From Desulfobacteraceae bacterium (lineage in GTDB: Bacteria; Desulfobacterota; DSM-4660; Desulfatiglandales; Desulfatiglandaceae): DNA of 10,802 nt. The notes beneath the pieces are model-generated. The model saw nothing but the letters and a program-made list of their open reading frames with translations. It searched no databases and was not told where the DNA came from. Position 1 is the stretch's first letter; each line of letters opens with the position of its first letter. The stretch spans positions 1 to 10,802 of the forward strand of contig JAUVRS010000060.1 in assembly GCA_030597505.1 (NCBI GenBank). The letters run 5' to 3'. Both the position numbers and the translations under genes were made by a program. Shown here in pieces: positions 1-5,396 of this stretch.

Positions 1-126
1 CCTACATGAGTATTTGTCCACCTTAGTGTGTCCCTCCCAAACAGACTTTAGAGATCCCTTAAGTTCATCTTCTGTAAATGATTTGGATATGTAGCCACTT
101 CCACCCATCTGGAGCCCCTTTTCCTT
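1..126 (-). pseudogene. Possible response-regulator receiver-domain C-terminus (partial, possibly broken)
   Basis: Read on the minus strand, this edge stretch is open without stops for about 42 codons in the frame ending at base 1. It contains the run KGLQMGGSGYISKSFTEDEL. This resembles the end of a receiver (REC) domain, the 'GAxGYIxKPFxxxEL' segment with the conserved Lys, though the usual KP is KS here. The gene would continue beyond the left edge. Upstream on this strand it runs straight into the 39-bp palindrome at 131-169. The frame stays open through the palindrome to a TAA near 236-238, but with no convincing start codon or ribosome-binding site. The palindrome plus one 4-bp flank adds 43 bases, which would shift the frame of any older gene. 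I see only the short motif, so the receiver assignment is tentative; it could equally be a chance open frame. Confidence 0.33.
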
Positions 127-173
127 AAATAGTGTCTGAACGAAAAATCCTGGTTTTTGTTCGGACACTAAAT
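127..173. mobile_element. 39-bp palindromic mini-element with 4-bp flanking repeats
   Basis: Bases 131-169 form a near-perfect inverted repeat. The left arm AGTGTCTGAACGAAAAA pairs with the right arm TTTTTGTTCGGACACT around a 6-base centre, with one G-T wobble and one bulged base. It is flanked on both sides by AAAT (127-130 and 170-173), as expected for a target-site duplication. The arms look like two insertion-sequence ends joined head to head, that is, a minimal MITE-like remnant. No transposase is present. It is not followed by a T-run on either strand, so a simple intrinsic terminator is less likely. The AAAT repeats are short and low in complexity and could be chance. Confidence 0.5.
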
Positions 174-440
174 AGCGTTTTATCAATCGTTGCACCCAGA
201 GAGATGCACGGATTTGAATATACTTGATTATTTAACTTAAGGCAATCAAGTCAACCGAACCTATTGCAATAATTGATAAAATGGTGAACTGGGCCGGCTG
301 TGGTTTTGATGATATGTCTTCCTGCGACCTATGGGGGTTATAAAAACGACAAATGTTTAGTCGTGGACAGGGAGAGTGCCGGTTTTTCAAGGATTAAAAC
401 CACATAAAAAAGCAATACGATTATTTCTTTTCCTCGAACT
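174..440. other. Non-coding stretch before the thioesterase gene
   Basis: I find no supportable coding frame here. The one clear structure is an inverted repeat with perfect 8-base arms, ACTTGATT (222-229) and AATCAAGT (244-251), separated by 14 bases. It has no following T-run. The stretch is otherwise AT-rich towards 400-440, consistent with promoter DNA for the gene that follows. Confidence 0.5.
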
Positions 441-441
441 A

Positions 442-450
442 TGTTATCAT
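442..450 (+). promoter_or_regulatory. Extended -10 promoter candidate for the thioesterase gene
   Basis: TGT followed by TATCAT (445-450) matches an extended -10 element (TGnTATAAT, one mismatch). There is no good -35 box, as is common with extended -10 promoters. Transcription would begin near 457, just before the AAGGAT ribosome-binding site at 471-476. This makes the ATG at 441 unusable as a start and supports GTG 483. Confidence 0.4.
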
Positions 451-482
451 GCAGCGCACCTGTTGTTTATAAGGATAAATTC

Positions 483-887
483 GTGTCACAAACGATCAAG
501 GAGGTGTTGGTGGAACATCCGTTTGCAGAACTCATAGATCTCTCTGTTTCAAAACTCAAAGATGGTTATAGCGAGTGCATCCTGGAGGTTGAAGAAAGAC
601 ATTTCAATCCTCACAAGGTCGTTCATGGAGGGGTTATTTATTCAATGGCTGACACCGGGATGGGCGGTGCACTCTATACTACTTTGAAGAAGGGTGAGAC
701 ATGCGCAACCATTGAGATAAAGATATCCTATTTCAAACCCGTATCTGCGGGTTCACTCACCTGCAAGACACAAGTTATCAACCGGGGAAAGCGTGTGGCC
801 ACCCTCGAATCAGAAATATTTAACAATGAACGGCTGGTGGCCAAGGCCATGGGGACCTATTCCATTTTCGAGATAGGAGCATCATGA
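483..887 (+). CDS. PaaI-like hotdog-fold acyl-CoA thioesterase
   Basis: This is a predicted cytoplasmic thioesterase hydrolysing an acyl- or aryl-CoA; the substrate cannot be read from the sequence. It has the family's core motif, an Asn followed by VVHGGVIYSMADTGMGGAL. Counted from the GTG, the HGG is at about residues 48-50 and the probable catalytic Asp at about 57. The beta strands that follow (IEIKISYFKPV, KTQVINRGKRVATLESEIF, AKAMGTYSIF) complete a single hotdog domain. At 134 residues it has the usual length. The frame is open from ATG 441, but that ATG has no ribosome-binding site and lies in the extended -10 element. GTG 483 follows AAGGAT with 6 bases between, so I start there. It stands alone, converging on pyk. 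Family call firm, start moderately sure. Confidence 0.85.
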   Translation: MSQTIKEVLVEHPFAELIDLSVSKLKDGYSECILEVEERHFNPHKVVHGGVIYSMADTGMGGALYTTLKKGETCATIEIKISYFKPVSAGSLTCKTQVINRGKRVATLESEIFNNERLVAKAMGTYSIFEIGAS

Positions 888-971
888 ATGATACCTGATT
901 GAAAATTCGTGCTCAGGCCTCCGGCTTGTAGATCCTATGCCTCGGAGAGTCACGCCCGAATATGGAAATTG

Positions 972-1013
972 AAAAATTAAAACCAGGCCTCTGGCCATTC
1001 ACGGGTTCAGAGG
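972..1013 (-). terminator. Probable intrinsic terminator of the minus-strand pyk operon
   Basis: On the minus strand, CCTCTG (1013-1008) can pair with CAGAGG (993-988) across 14 bases. Alternatively GGCC-AGA-GGCC forms a tighter hairpin. Either is followed within a few bases by the T-rich tract TTTTAATTTTT (982-972). It lies about 45-85 bases after the pyk stop, between converging genes. The stem is short, so this is a moderate call. I see no comparable plus-strand terminator for the thioesterase gene. Confidence 0.42.
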
Positions 1014-1055
1014 TTTAAAGCTCAGCGAAAAAGACAGGATAAAGGGCTGATTCAT

Positions 1056-2465
1056 TTATTGCACCACGTGCAATTTGATCATATTTGTGGTTCCCTTTAT
1101 CATAAGGGGGGTTCCCGCCAGGATAGCGACCTTATCCCCCTTCCTTGCGAACCGCCGCTCCAAAAGAAGACTTTCAACCGTTTCGACCATTTTATCTGTA
1201 CCACTCAAATGGGGTATGACCATTGCACTGACGCCCCAATAAAGGGCCAGACGCCGTTGAACCTCCTCATCAGGGGTACAGGCTATGATTGGAACCGGGG
1301 GTCTGTGTTTCGAGATAAGGGCTGCGGTAAACCCCGACTGGGAAAAGGCCACAATGGCCTTTAACCCGAGACTCTCGGCTGAGTGACAGGCTGCCTCGGA
1401 TATGGCATCCGGGAAGTTGGTGGCCCTGTGACCGGAATAGGGTTTTGAAGGAAGGTCTGTTTCCGTTTCCCTGGAGATCTTCTTCATCATTCGCACCGAT
1501 TCTACCGGATATTTTCCAACGGAAGTCTCTGCAGACAGCATAACCGCATCTGTTCCATCCAGGATGGCATTTGCCACGTCGGAGGCCTCGGCGCGTGTTG
1601 GACGGGGATGATCCGTCATGGACTCAAGCATCTGTGTGGCGGTGATAACCAGCCTTCTTTTTTCATTTGCCATTCGGATCATCCTTTTCTGCGCCATAGG
1701 GACCTTCTCGGGGGAGACTTCCACCCCCAGGTCTCCCCGGGCCACCATTATCCCCTCACATGCATCCAAAATGTCTTCGAGTTCAACCAGGGCCTCGGGC
1801 TTCTCGATCTTGGCAATAACCGGAATATCAACACCTCTCCTTTTGAGAAACCGTTTTAATACAAGGACATCTTTTACGCTCCGTACAAAAGAGAGGGCCA
1901 CATAATCCACCCCCGCCTTTATGCCAACTTCCAGATCGGCTTTATCTTTCTTTGTCAATGAGGGAATGCTGGTCCTGACCCCTGGCAAATTGATCCCCTT
2001 GTGCTCACCCAGCAGGCCCCCGGTAATGACCTTGCAGTAAAGGTGTGTTTTGTCTTTTGACAATACCCTTAGTTCAAGGAGGCCATCATCTATCAAAATC
2101 CTGTCCCCTGCATTTAGATCGTTTACGATCTGTCGGTAGGTGGTAGAAATAAGGCCCTGTCTCCCCTTTACGTTGCGTGTGGTTATGGTCCATTTTTCGT
2201 TTTTTTTGAGTTCAACGTGCCCCCCTAGCAGTTCACCGATTCGTATTTTTGGTCCCTGAAGGTCTTGAAGGATAGCCACGGGTTTGTTTAATTCCTGTGA
2301 AAGGTCCCGCACAAAACGGATCACTTTTTCATGTTGTTTATGCGAGCCATGGGAAAAATTTAGACGTGCCACATTCATACCGGCCTTGATGAGCTTTCTC
2401 AGAATTTTTTTTGAGTTGCTCGCCGGACCGATGGTACAGACAATTTTTGTGTTTTCAGTTTTCAT
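1056..2465 (-). CDS. pyk: Pyruvate kinase
   Basis: Cytoplasmic glycolytic enzyme converting phosphoenolpyruvate and ADP to pyruvate and ATP. At 469 residues it has the usual bacterial length. The N-terminal TIM-barrel start is TKIVCTIGPAS (about residues 6-16), with MNVARLNFSHG next. The B domain covers roughly 70-170. The catalytic and metal-binding segments are IAKIEKPEA (Lys219, Glu221), MVARGDLGVEV (Asp245) and ITATQMLESM (Thr277). LSAETSVGKYP leads into the C-terminal domain (about 345-469), which is complete. The reading frame extends 26 codons further upstream, but ATG 2465 has AAGGAGG five bases before it and gives the family's normal N-terminus. The first 11 bases overlap the end of the upstream glycosyltransferase gene, whose last codons carry this ribosome-binding site, so translation is probably coupled. 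Confidence 0.96.
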   Translation of the reverse strand: MKTENTKIVCTIGPASNSKKILRKLIKAGMNVARLNFSHGSHKQHEKVIRFVRDLSQELNKPVAILQDLQGPKIRIGELLGGHVELKKNEKWTITTRNVKGRQGLISTTYRQIVNDLNAGDRILIDDGLLELRVLSKDKTHLYCKVITGGLLGEHKGINLPGVRTSIPSLTKKDKADLEVGIKAGVDYVALSFVRSVKDVLVLKRFLKRRGVDIPVIAKIEKPEALVELEDILDACEGIMVARGDLGVEVSPEKVPMAQKRMIRMANEKRRLVITATQMLESMTDHPRPTRAEASDVANAILDGTDAVMLSAETSVGKYPVESVRMMKKISRETETDLPSKPYSGHRATNFPDAISEAACHSAESLGLKAIVAFSQSGFTAALISKHRPPVPIIACTPDEEVQRRLALYWGVSAMVIPHLSGTDKMVETVESLLLERRFARKGDKVAILAGTPLMIKGTTNMIKLHVVQ

Positions 2466-3855
2466 AAAGACCTCCTTGTTCCAGCCCTCCCAGTCCCCTT
2501 CCACTACGCCCCCCGTAGTAAAGGGAGTAAAGCCGCCTGTCATTCATGCCCAATAAATAAAGAAACATCAGAAAATGATTCTTGCACGAAGTTCGAAAGA
2601 TTCCCTTCATTAAATATTTTTCGGGGGAGGCCTGTAAGGGTTGAGGGACAACCATGATTTTCCCCAGTTTGCTGCAAGCCCTTACAAAGTCAACATCTTC
2701 AAACAGATACTGCTTTTTGAAGCCTCCTACCCTTTCAAAAACCTCTCTGGAGCAAAAAAATCCTTGATCGCCATACGGTAGCCCGAGATATCGGGTTCGA
2801 AAGTTGGCCCATCTGGCAAGGAGCTGGAGAGAAAACCGTGATGTCCCGTAACTGAGTTCAAAACAACCCAGGGCCGCATCAGTGGCCAACGACAGTTTTC
2901 TGATATGGTATCCGAAATTTGGAGGCGGCACGGTATCGGCATGGAGAAACCAATAGAGATTGCCTTTTCCGGATTTGGCACCGTGACTGAGTTGGGCCCC
3001 TCTTCCCCTGGGTGCTGACAAAAGCCGTGTGTTAGGGGTAATATCTCCTAGTCCCATTTCCGGAAATACGTCCCCCCTGACCATAATTATCTCATCGCCC
3101 GGCCACAGTTGTGCCTCAATCAAATCGATCAAACAGGCCAACTGAACTGCTTTTCCCACAAAGGGTACTATGATTGATACCTGATCACAAAGAAAAGGCT
3201 GATTTCTAACATGGATAAGGTCTTCAGTCTTATCGATATCTCTTCTCTCTGAGAGCATTTTGACGGTGTGGCCGGCTTCACCAAGACATCTAACGGTCCT
3301 TTCAAACACAGACGGAGTGGACCAGGAATCAAATCCGAACACCTCTCCAAATGACGAGGTTAATCCGATCAGATAAAAACCCCCGTCTTTAGCCGGGCCC
3401 AGGACGGCCGCACCTTTTGTCAGAAGCCGAAAGGCATCCGTAATATCAGAAACCCTGAGATCACAAATATCGCTCCCAACAAGGACGATCTGTTCATATC
3501 GCCTGCCAAACACATCCCGAAAGGCCGCGTCCATCCTTTGGCCCAGATGTCCGTCGATCTGAGACACAAATTTCCAGGGGCCGGGGCAGGTTTTTTTCAA
3601 CAGCTCCTTCCGTTCCGGCGGAGAAAAAAATATAAACAAATCCGGGTCAGCCTGATTGTCCAGGGAGAGTTTGAAATCCGAGGCTATTCCAAGGGTACGC
3701 CGGAGGAGTTTCTGATAGAGGTCCGCGGCCCCTTCCGGGCCCAGGGCTTTCCCAAGCCGGGTCTTTACCCGTCCCGCCTCAGGGTATTTGACAAACAAAA
3801 TAAGGGCCTTGCGGGGAAATACCATTGTCCGGCGTGTTATTTGCTTTAAACGCAT
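2455..3855 (-). CDS. Fused TIGR04282/DUF2064 and TIGR04283 glycosyltransferase-like protein
   Basis: Two nucleotide-sugar-transferase-like domains lie in one chain (466 residues from the start chosen). The first, about residues 15-220, matches TIGR04282/DUF2064: ALILFVKYPEAGRVKTRLG, VGSDICDL and LGPAKDGGFYLIGL. The second, about 226-450, matches TIGR04283, a GT2-type fold: VSIIVPF, PRGRGAQLSHGA, FLHADT, PYGDQGFF, an ED pair at about 386-387, and KGIFRT. Both families are named for rSAM/selenodomain association and, later, arsenosugar biosynthesis; no rSAM or ars gene is in this window. In the second domain the usual 'NE' after the first strand is replaced by VGK. The C-terminal tail is Gly-rich. 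The frame is open to TTG 3924, but that TTG is the -35 box of a promoter. I chose ATG 3855; ATG 3825, just before FPRKALILF, or GTG 3885 are possible. Its substrate is unknown. Confidence 0.8.
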   Translation of the reverse strand: MRLKQITRRTMVFPRKALILFVKYPEAGRVKTRLGKALGPEGAADLYQKLLRRTLGIASDFKLSLDNQADPDLFIFFSPPERKELLKKTCPGPWKFVSQIDGHLGQRMDAAFRDVFGRRYEQIVLVGSDICDLRVSDITDAFRLLTKGAAVLGPAKDGGFYLIGLTSSFGEVFGFDSWSTPSVFERTVRCLGEAGHTVKMLSERRDIDKTEDLIHVRNQPFLCDQVSIIVPFVGKAVQLACLIDLIEAQLWPGDEIIMVRGDVFPEMGLGDITPNTRLLSAPRGRGAQLSHGAKSGKGNLYWFLHADTVPPPNFGYHIRKLSLATDAALGCFELSYGTSRFSLQLLARWANFRTRYLGLPYGDQGFFCSREVFERVGGFKKQYLFEDVDFVRACSKLGKIMVVPQPLQASPEKYLMKGIFRTSCKNHFLMFLYLLGMNDRRLYSLYYGGRSGRGLGGLEQGGLYEN

Positions 3856-3895
3856 TCGGGGACCTAGCGGATATGTTAGGGGCACCTGTGACCTC

Positions 3896-3924
3896 TTTAT
3901 AGACCATAAGTAGAAGTCTGTCAA
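3896..3924 (-). promoter_or_regulatory. Sigma70 promoter for the glycosyltransferase-pyk operon
   Basis: On the minus strand a perfect TTGACA (3924-3919) is followed after exactly 17 bases by TATAAA (3901-3896), five of six matching TATAAT. Transcription should begin near 3889. That leaves a leader of about 33 bases before ATG 3855 and rules out the upstream TTG as a start codon. Confidence 0.75.
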
Positions 3925-4000
3925 AATCTGCCTTTGTTGGGAGCCAATTCGCCAAAGTTATTTTTTAAATCCAAAAAACACATGTCATCCTTTTCAACGC

Positions 4001-4027
4001 TTGCTTTTAAAATCGAAATTTTATAAG
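4001..4027 (+). promoter_or_regulatory. Weak promoter candidate for the PRC-barrel gene
   Basis: TTGCTT (4001-4006) and TATAAG (4022-4027) are separated by 15 bases, shorter than the 17-base optimum. The -10 box is good and the -35 fair. The leader that follows (about 4034-4170) contains CCTCTGGG (4054-4061) and its complement CCCAGAGG (4108-4115), which could close a large hairpin around 46 bases. Confidence 0.28.
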
Positions 4028-4170
4028 AGTGTGAATAGTTCAATTCGGGTTGCCCTCTGGGAAATTCATATGGGCTGAGTAAGACAACAAATGTGCACCG
4101 GAGCAAACCCAGAGGCCTGATTCGGGAGCAGCGGAAATGAATAGACTAAACAATTTACCAGAGGCAAAAA

Positions 4171-4773
4171 ATGGATATCCCGCTTGATGCAACTGTTGAA
4201 TGTTCGGACGGTCCGGTTGGAACTTTGACAAATATAATACTCAATCCAGCCACGGAGACCATCACTCATCTGGTGGTGAGCGAACACGGCCTTGTCGGGT
4301 CAAAACGGTTGCTCAGTGAGGCTTTGGTAAAAGAAAGTACCCACGATACCGTTTTTTTGTCTATCAGCAAAAGGGAGTTCCAGAAACAGGAGGAATTTGT
4401 GCAAACAGAGTTCCTTCCCTCGGACGTCCCTGCCTTTATGAGTACTGAATACCTCGCGTGGCCAATGCAGGAATGGGTTCCCCCTATTTTACAACACGAG
4501 GCAGTCCCGCCTGGAGAGTTCTCGGTCCGAAAAAATGCAAAGGTTTGCGCCTCCGATGGACATGTTGGGCGGGTTGATGAGTTTCTCGTTGAAAAAAAAA
4601 GCGGCCACATAACCCATCTGGTCTTGCGGGAAGGTCATCTCTGGGGGAAAAAGGATGTTTCCGTCCCCGTTGATCAGATCGACAGATACGAAGACAAATG
4701 CGTTTATCTCAAAATGGACAAAAAATCCATCGAAGATCTTCCCCCTGTCCACATAGACAGAAAAGAGAAATAA
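4171..4773 (+). CDS. Protein with two PRC-barrel-like domains
   Basis: A 200-residue soluble protein made of two related units. Unit 1 (about residues 1-75) has CSDGPVGTLTNIILNPATETITHLVVSEHGLVGSKR. Unit 2 (about 118-188) has ASDGHVGRVDEFLVEKKSGHITHLVLREGHLWGKKD. The shared pattern, SDG-x-VG, then ITHLV, a Glu, and GxK, is typical of PRC-barrel (photoreaction-centre H-subunit-like) beta folds, often found in small adaptor proteins of unknown role. The linker (about 78-115) is Pro/Trp-rich (LAWPMQEWVPPIL). No signal peptide or membrane segment is seen. ATG 4171 follows GAGG with six bases between. The gene stands alone between a divergent operon and the ech leader. The exact function is unknown; a link to the hydrogenase is only positional. 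Confidence 0.75.
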   Translation: MDIPLDATVECSDGPVGTLTNIILNPATETITHLVVSEHGLVGSKRLLSEALVKESTHDTVFLSISKREFQKQEEFVQTEFLPSDVPAFMSTEYLAWPMQEWVPPILQHEAVPPGEFSVRKNAKVCASDGHVGRVDEFLVEKKSGHITHLVLREGHLWGKKDVSVPVDQIDRYEDKCVYLKMDKKSIEDLPPVHIDRKEK

Positions 4774-4836
4774 TCCGGACATAACCGTAAAGCAAAACGT
4801 CAAAGACTGGCCCAAAGATAGTGTTTTTTTTGACAT

Positions 4837-4858
4837 AATGTGGTATCTGCACCACATT
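4837..4858. promoter_or_regulatory. Perfect 8-base-arm dyad next to a TTGACA box
   Basis: AATGTGGT, six bases, then ACCACATT: a perfect 22-base dyad immediately after TTGACA (4830-4835). It would fall between the -35 and -10 positions of a promoter, a typical repressor operator position. The -10 region itself (CACATT at 17-base spacing) is poor. The symmetry resembles CRP/FNR-family sites in style, but the TGTGG-N8-CCACA spacing is two bases longer than the CRP consensus, so I name no regulator. Confidence 0.4.
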
Positions 4859-5020
4859 TCTACTTTTAGAGGTCTTTGCGGGAAAACAATATAACTACCT
4901 GATAATACATAAATATCTATTTCATCCAAGAAATGGCAAGGATTTTGCATTTAAATTATGGCGAAACCGTTTAATCAACTTCTTTATTGCGCTCTTTAAA
5001 AAATTTGTGGTTAATACCCT

Positions 5021-5044
5021 AAGTGCCATTGGCACTTGTACGGC
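5021..5044 (+). promoter_or_regulatory. 17-base palindrome overlapping a possible sigma54 promoter
   Basis: AAGTGCCA-T-TGGCACTT (5021-5037) is a perfect palindrome with 8-base arms. Its right arm begins TGGCAC, which with CGGC at 5041-5044 gives GG (5031-5032) and GC (5043-5044) exactly 10 bases apart. This is the -24/-12 spacing of sigma54 promoters. The -12 half is CGGC rather than TTGC. If real, transcription would start near 5055 and run into the terminator at 5181-5213. Confidence 0.3.
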
Positions 5045-5180
5045 TTCTCGGATGCGCGTGCATCTTCTCTTTGTAGTATCTTTAAACGTCCAGGAGGAAA
5101 GATCAATTACCAAGGGAATAACGGCATCGCGGGAAGCCATACCTTAAAAAACACCCCTCCATCTCCCTCCCTTTGTCCCA

Positions 5181-5213
5181 GGCAGAGCCATTTAATGGCT
5201 CTGCCTTTTTTTT
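5181..5213 (+). terminator. Strong rho-independent terminator upstream of echA
   Basis: GGCAGAGCCAT (5181-5191) pairs perfectly with ATGGCTCTGCC (5195-5205) over a three-base loop, followed at once by eight T (5206-5213). This is a textbook plus-strand intrinsic terminator; the minus strand has no T-run. It insulates the ech promoter at 5283 from upstream transcription, or acts as an attenuator if a promoter lies within 4774-5180. Confidence 0.9.
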
Positions 5214-5241
5214 GATTGATTTTGCCTTTTCGATAAGTCCG

Positions 5242-5263
5242 CGGGGTTCACAACAAAACCCCG
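5242..5263. promoter_or_regulatory. Dyad just upstream of the ech promoter
   Basis: CGGGGTT (5242-5248) and AACCCCG (5257-5263) are perfect inverted arms around an 8-base centre, ending 19 bases before the -35 box of the echA promoter. It has no T-run. The position suits an activator site or a hairpin; no regulator can be named. Confidence 0.35.
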
Positions 5264-5282
5264 TCAACCCCCGCCATCTCCC

Positions 5283-5311
5283 TTGACACAAAAATCTGCT
5301 TCCCCTATGCT
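5283..5311 (+). promoter_or_regulatory. Sigma70 promoter of the ech operon
   Basis: A perfect TTGACA (5283-5288) is separated by 17 bases from TATGCT (5306-5311), four of six matching TATAAT. Transcription should begin near 5318, giving a leader of roughly 80 bases before ATG 5397. The TTG at 5283, where the longest reading frame begins, is thus the -35 box and not a start codon. Confidence 0.65.
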
Positions 5312-5396
5312 ACGGTGGTTTCAAGGAGTCTCTTGGGCAGTACACATCTGCCTGTGTCGCAACAGCACGCCACCGGGCTGTAAAACATGGGTTGTT

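Larger units (their letters stand above)
4774..5180 (+). other. Long non-coding region between the PRC-barrel gene and the ech terminator
   Basis: No convincing coding frame is found on either strand in these roughly 400 bases, although a transcript evidently ends at the strong terminator just after it. Structures seen are TTGACA (4830-4835) abutting a dyad at 4837-4858, a 17-base palindrome at 5021-5037, a small hairpin GATGC-GCGT-GCATC at 5051-5064, and AGGAGG at 5092-5097. The AGGAGG has no ATG, GTG or TTG at usable distance. The region may be a long 3' untranslated region of the PRC-barrel gene, a small RNA gene, or a regulatory leader for echA. I do not recognise a known RNA family. Confidence 0.45.

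Noticed and set aside
4031..4062. GTTCAATTC resembling a tRNA T-loop
   Set aside because: The flanking bases cannot form the T-stem, and no acceptor or anticodon arm is found.
4489..4950. Minus-strand frame of 153 codons overlapping the end of the PRC-barrel gene
   Set aside because: Two-thirds of it is antisense to a supported gene, and the rest shows no recognisable protein pattern.
4922..5140. Minus-strand basic 72-codon frame in the ech leader region
   Set aside because: Its only purine-rich block (TAAGGT) touches the ATG, no family is recognisable, and it crosses the palindrome and AGGAGG structures better explained as regulatory DNA.
5098..5147. 13-codon frame starting at ATT after AGGAGG (5092-5097)
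   Set aside because: ATT is an extremely rare start and the peptide has no recognisable feature; kept only as an orphan ribosome-binding-site observation.
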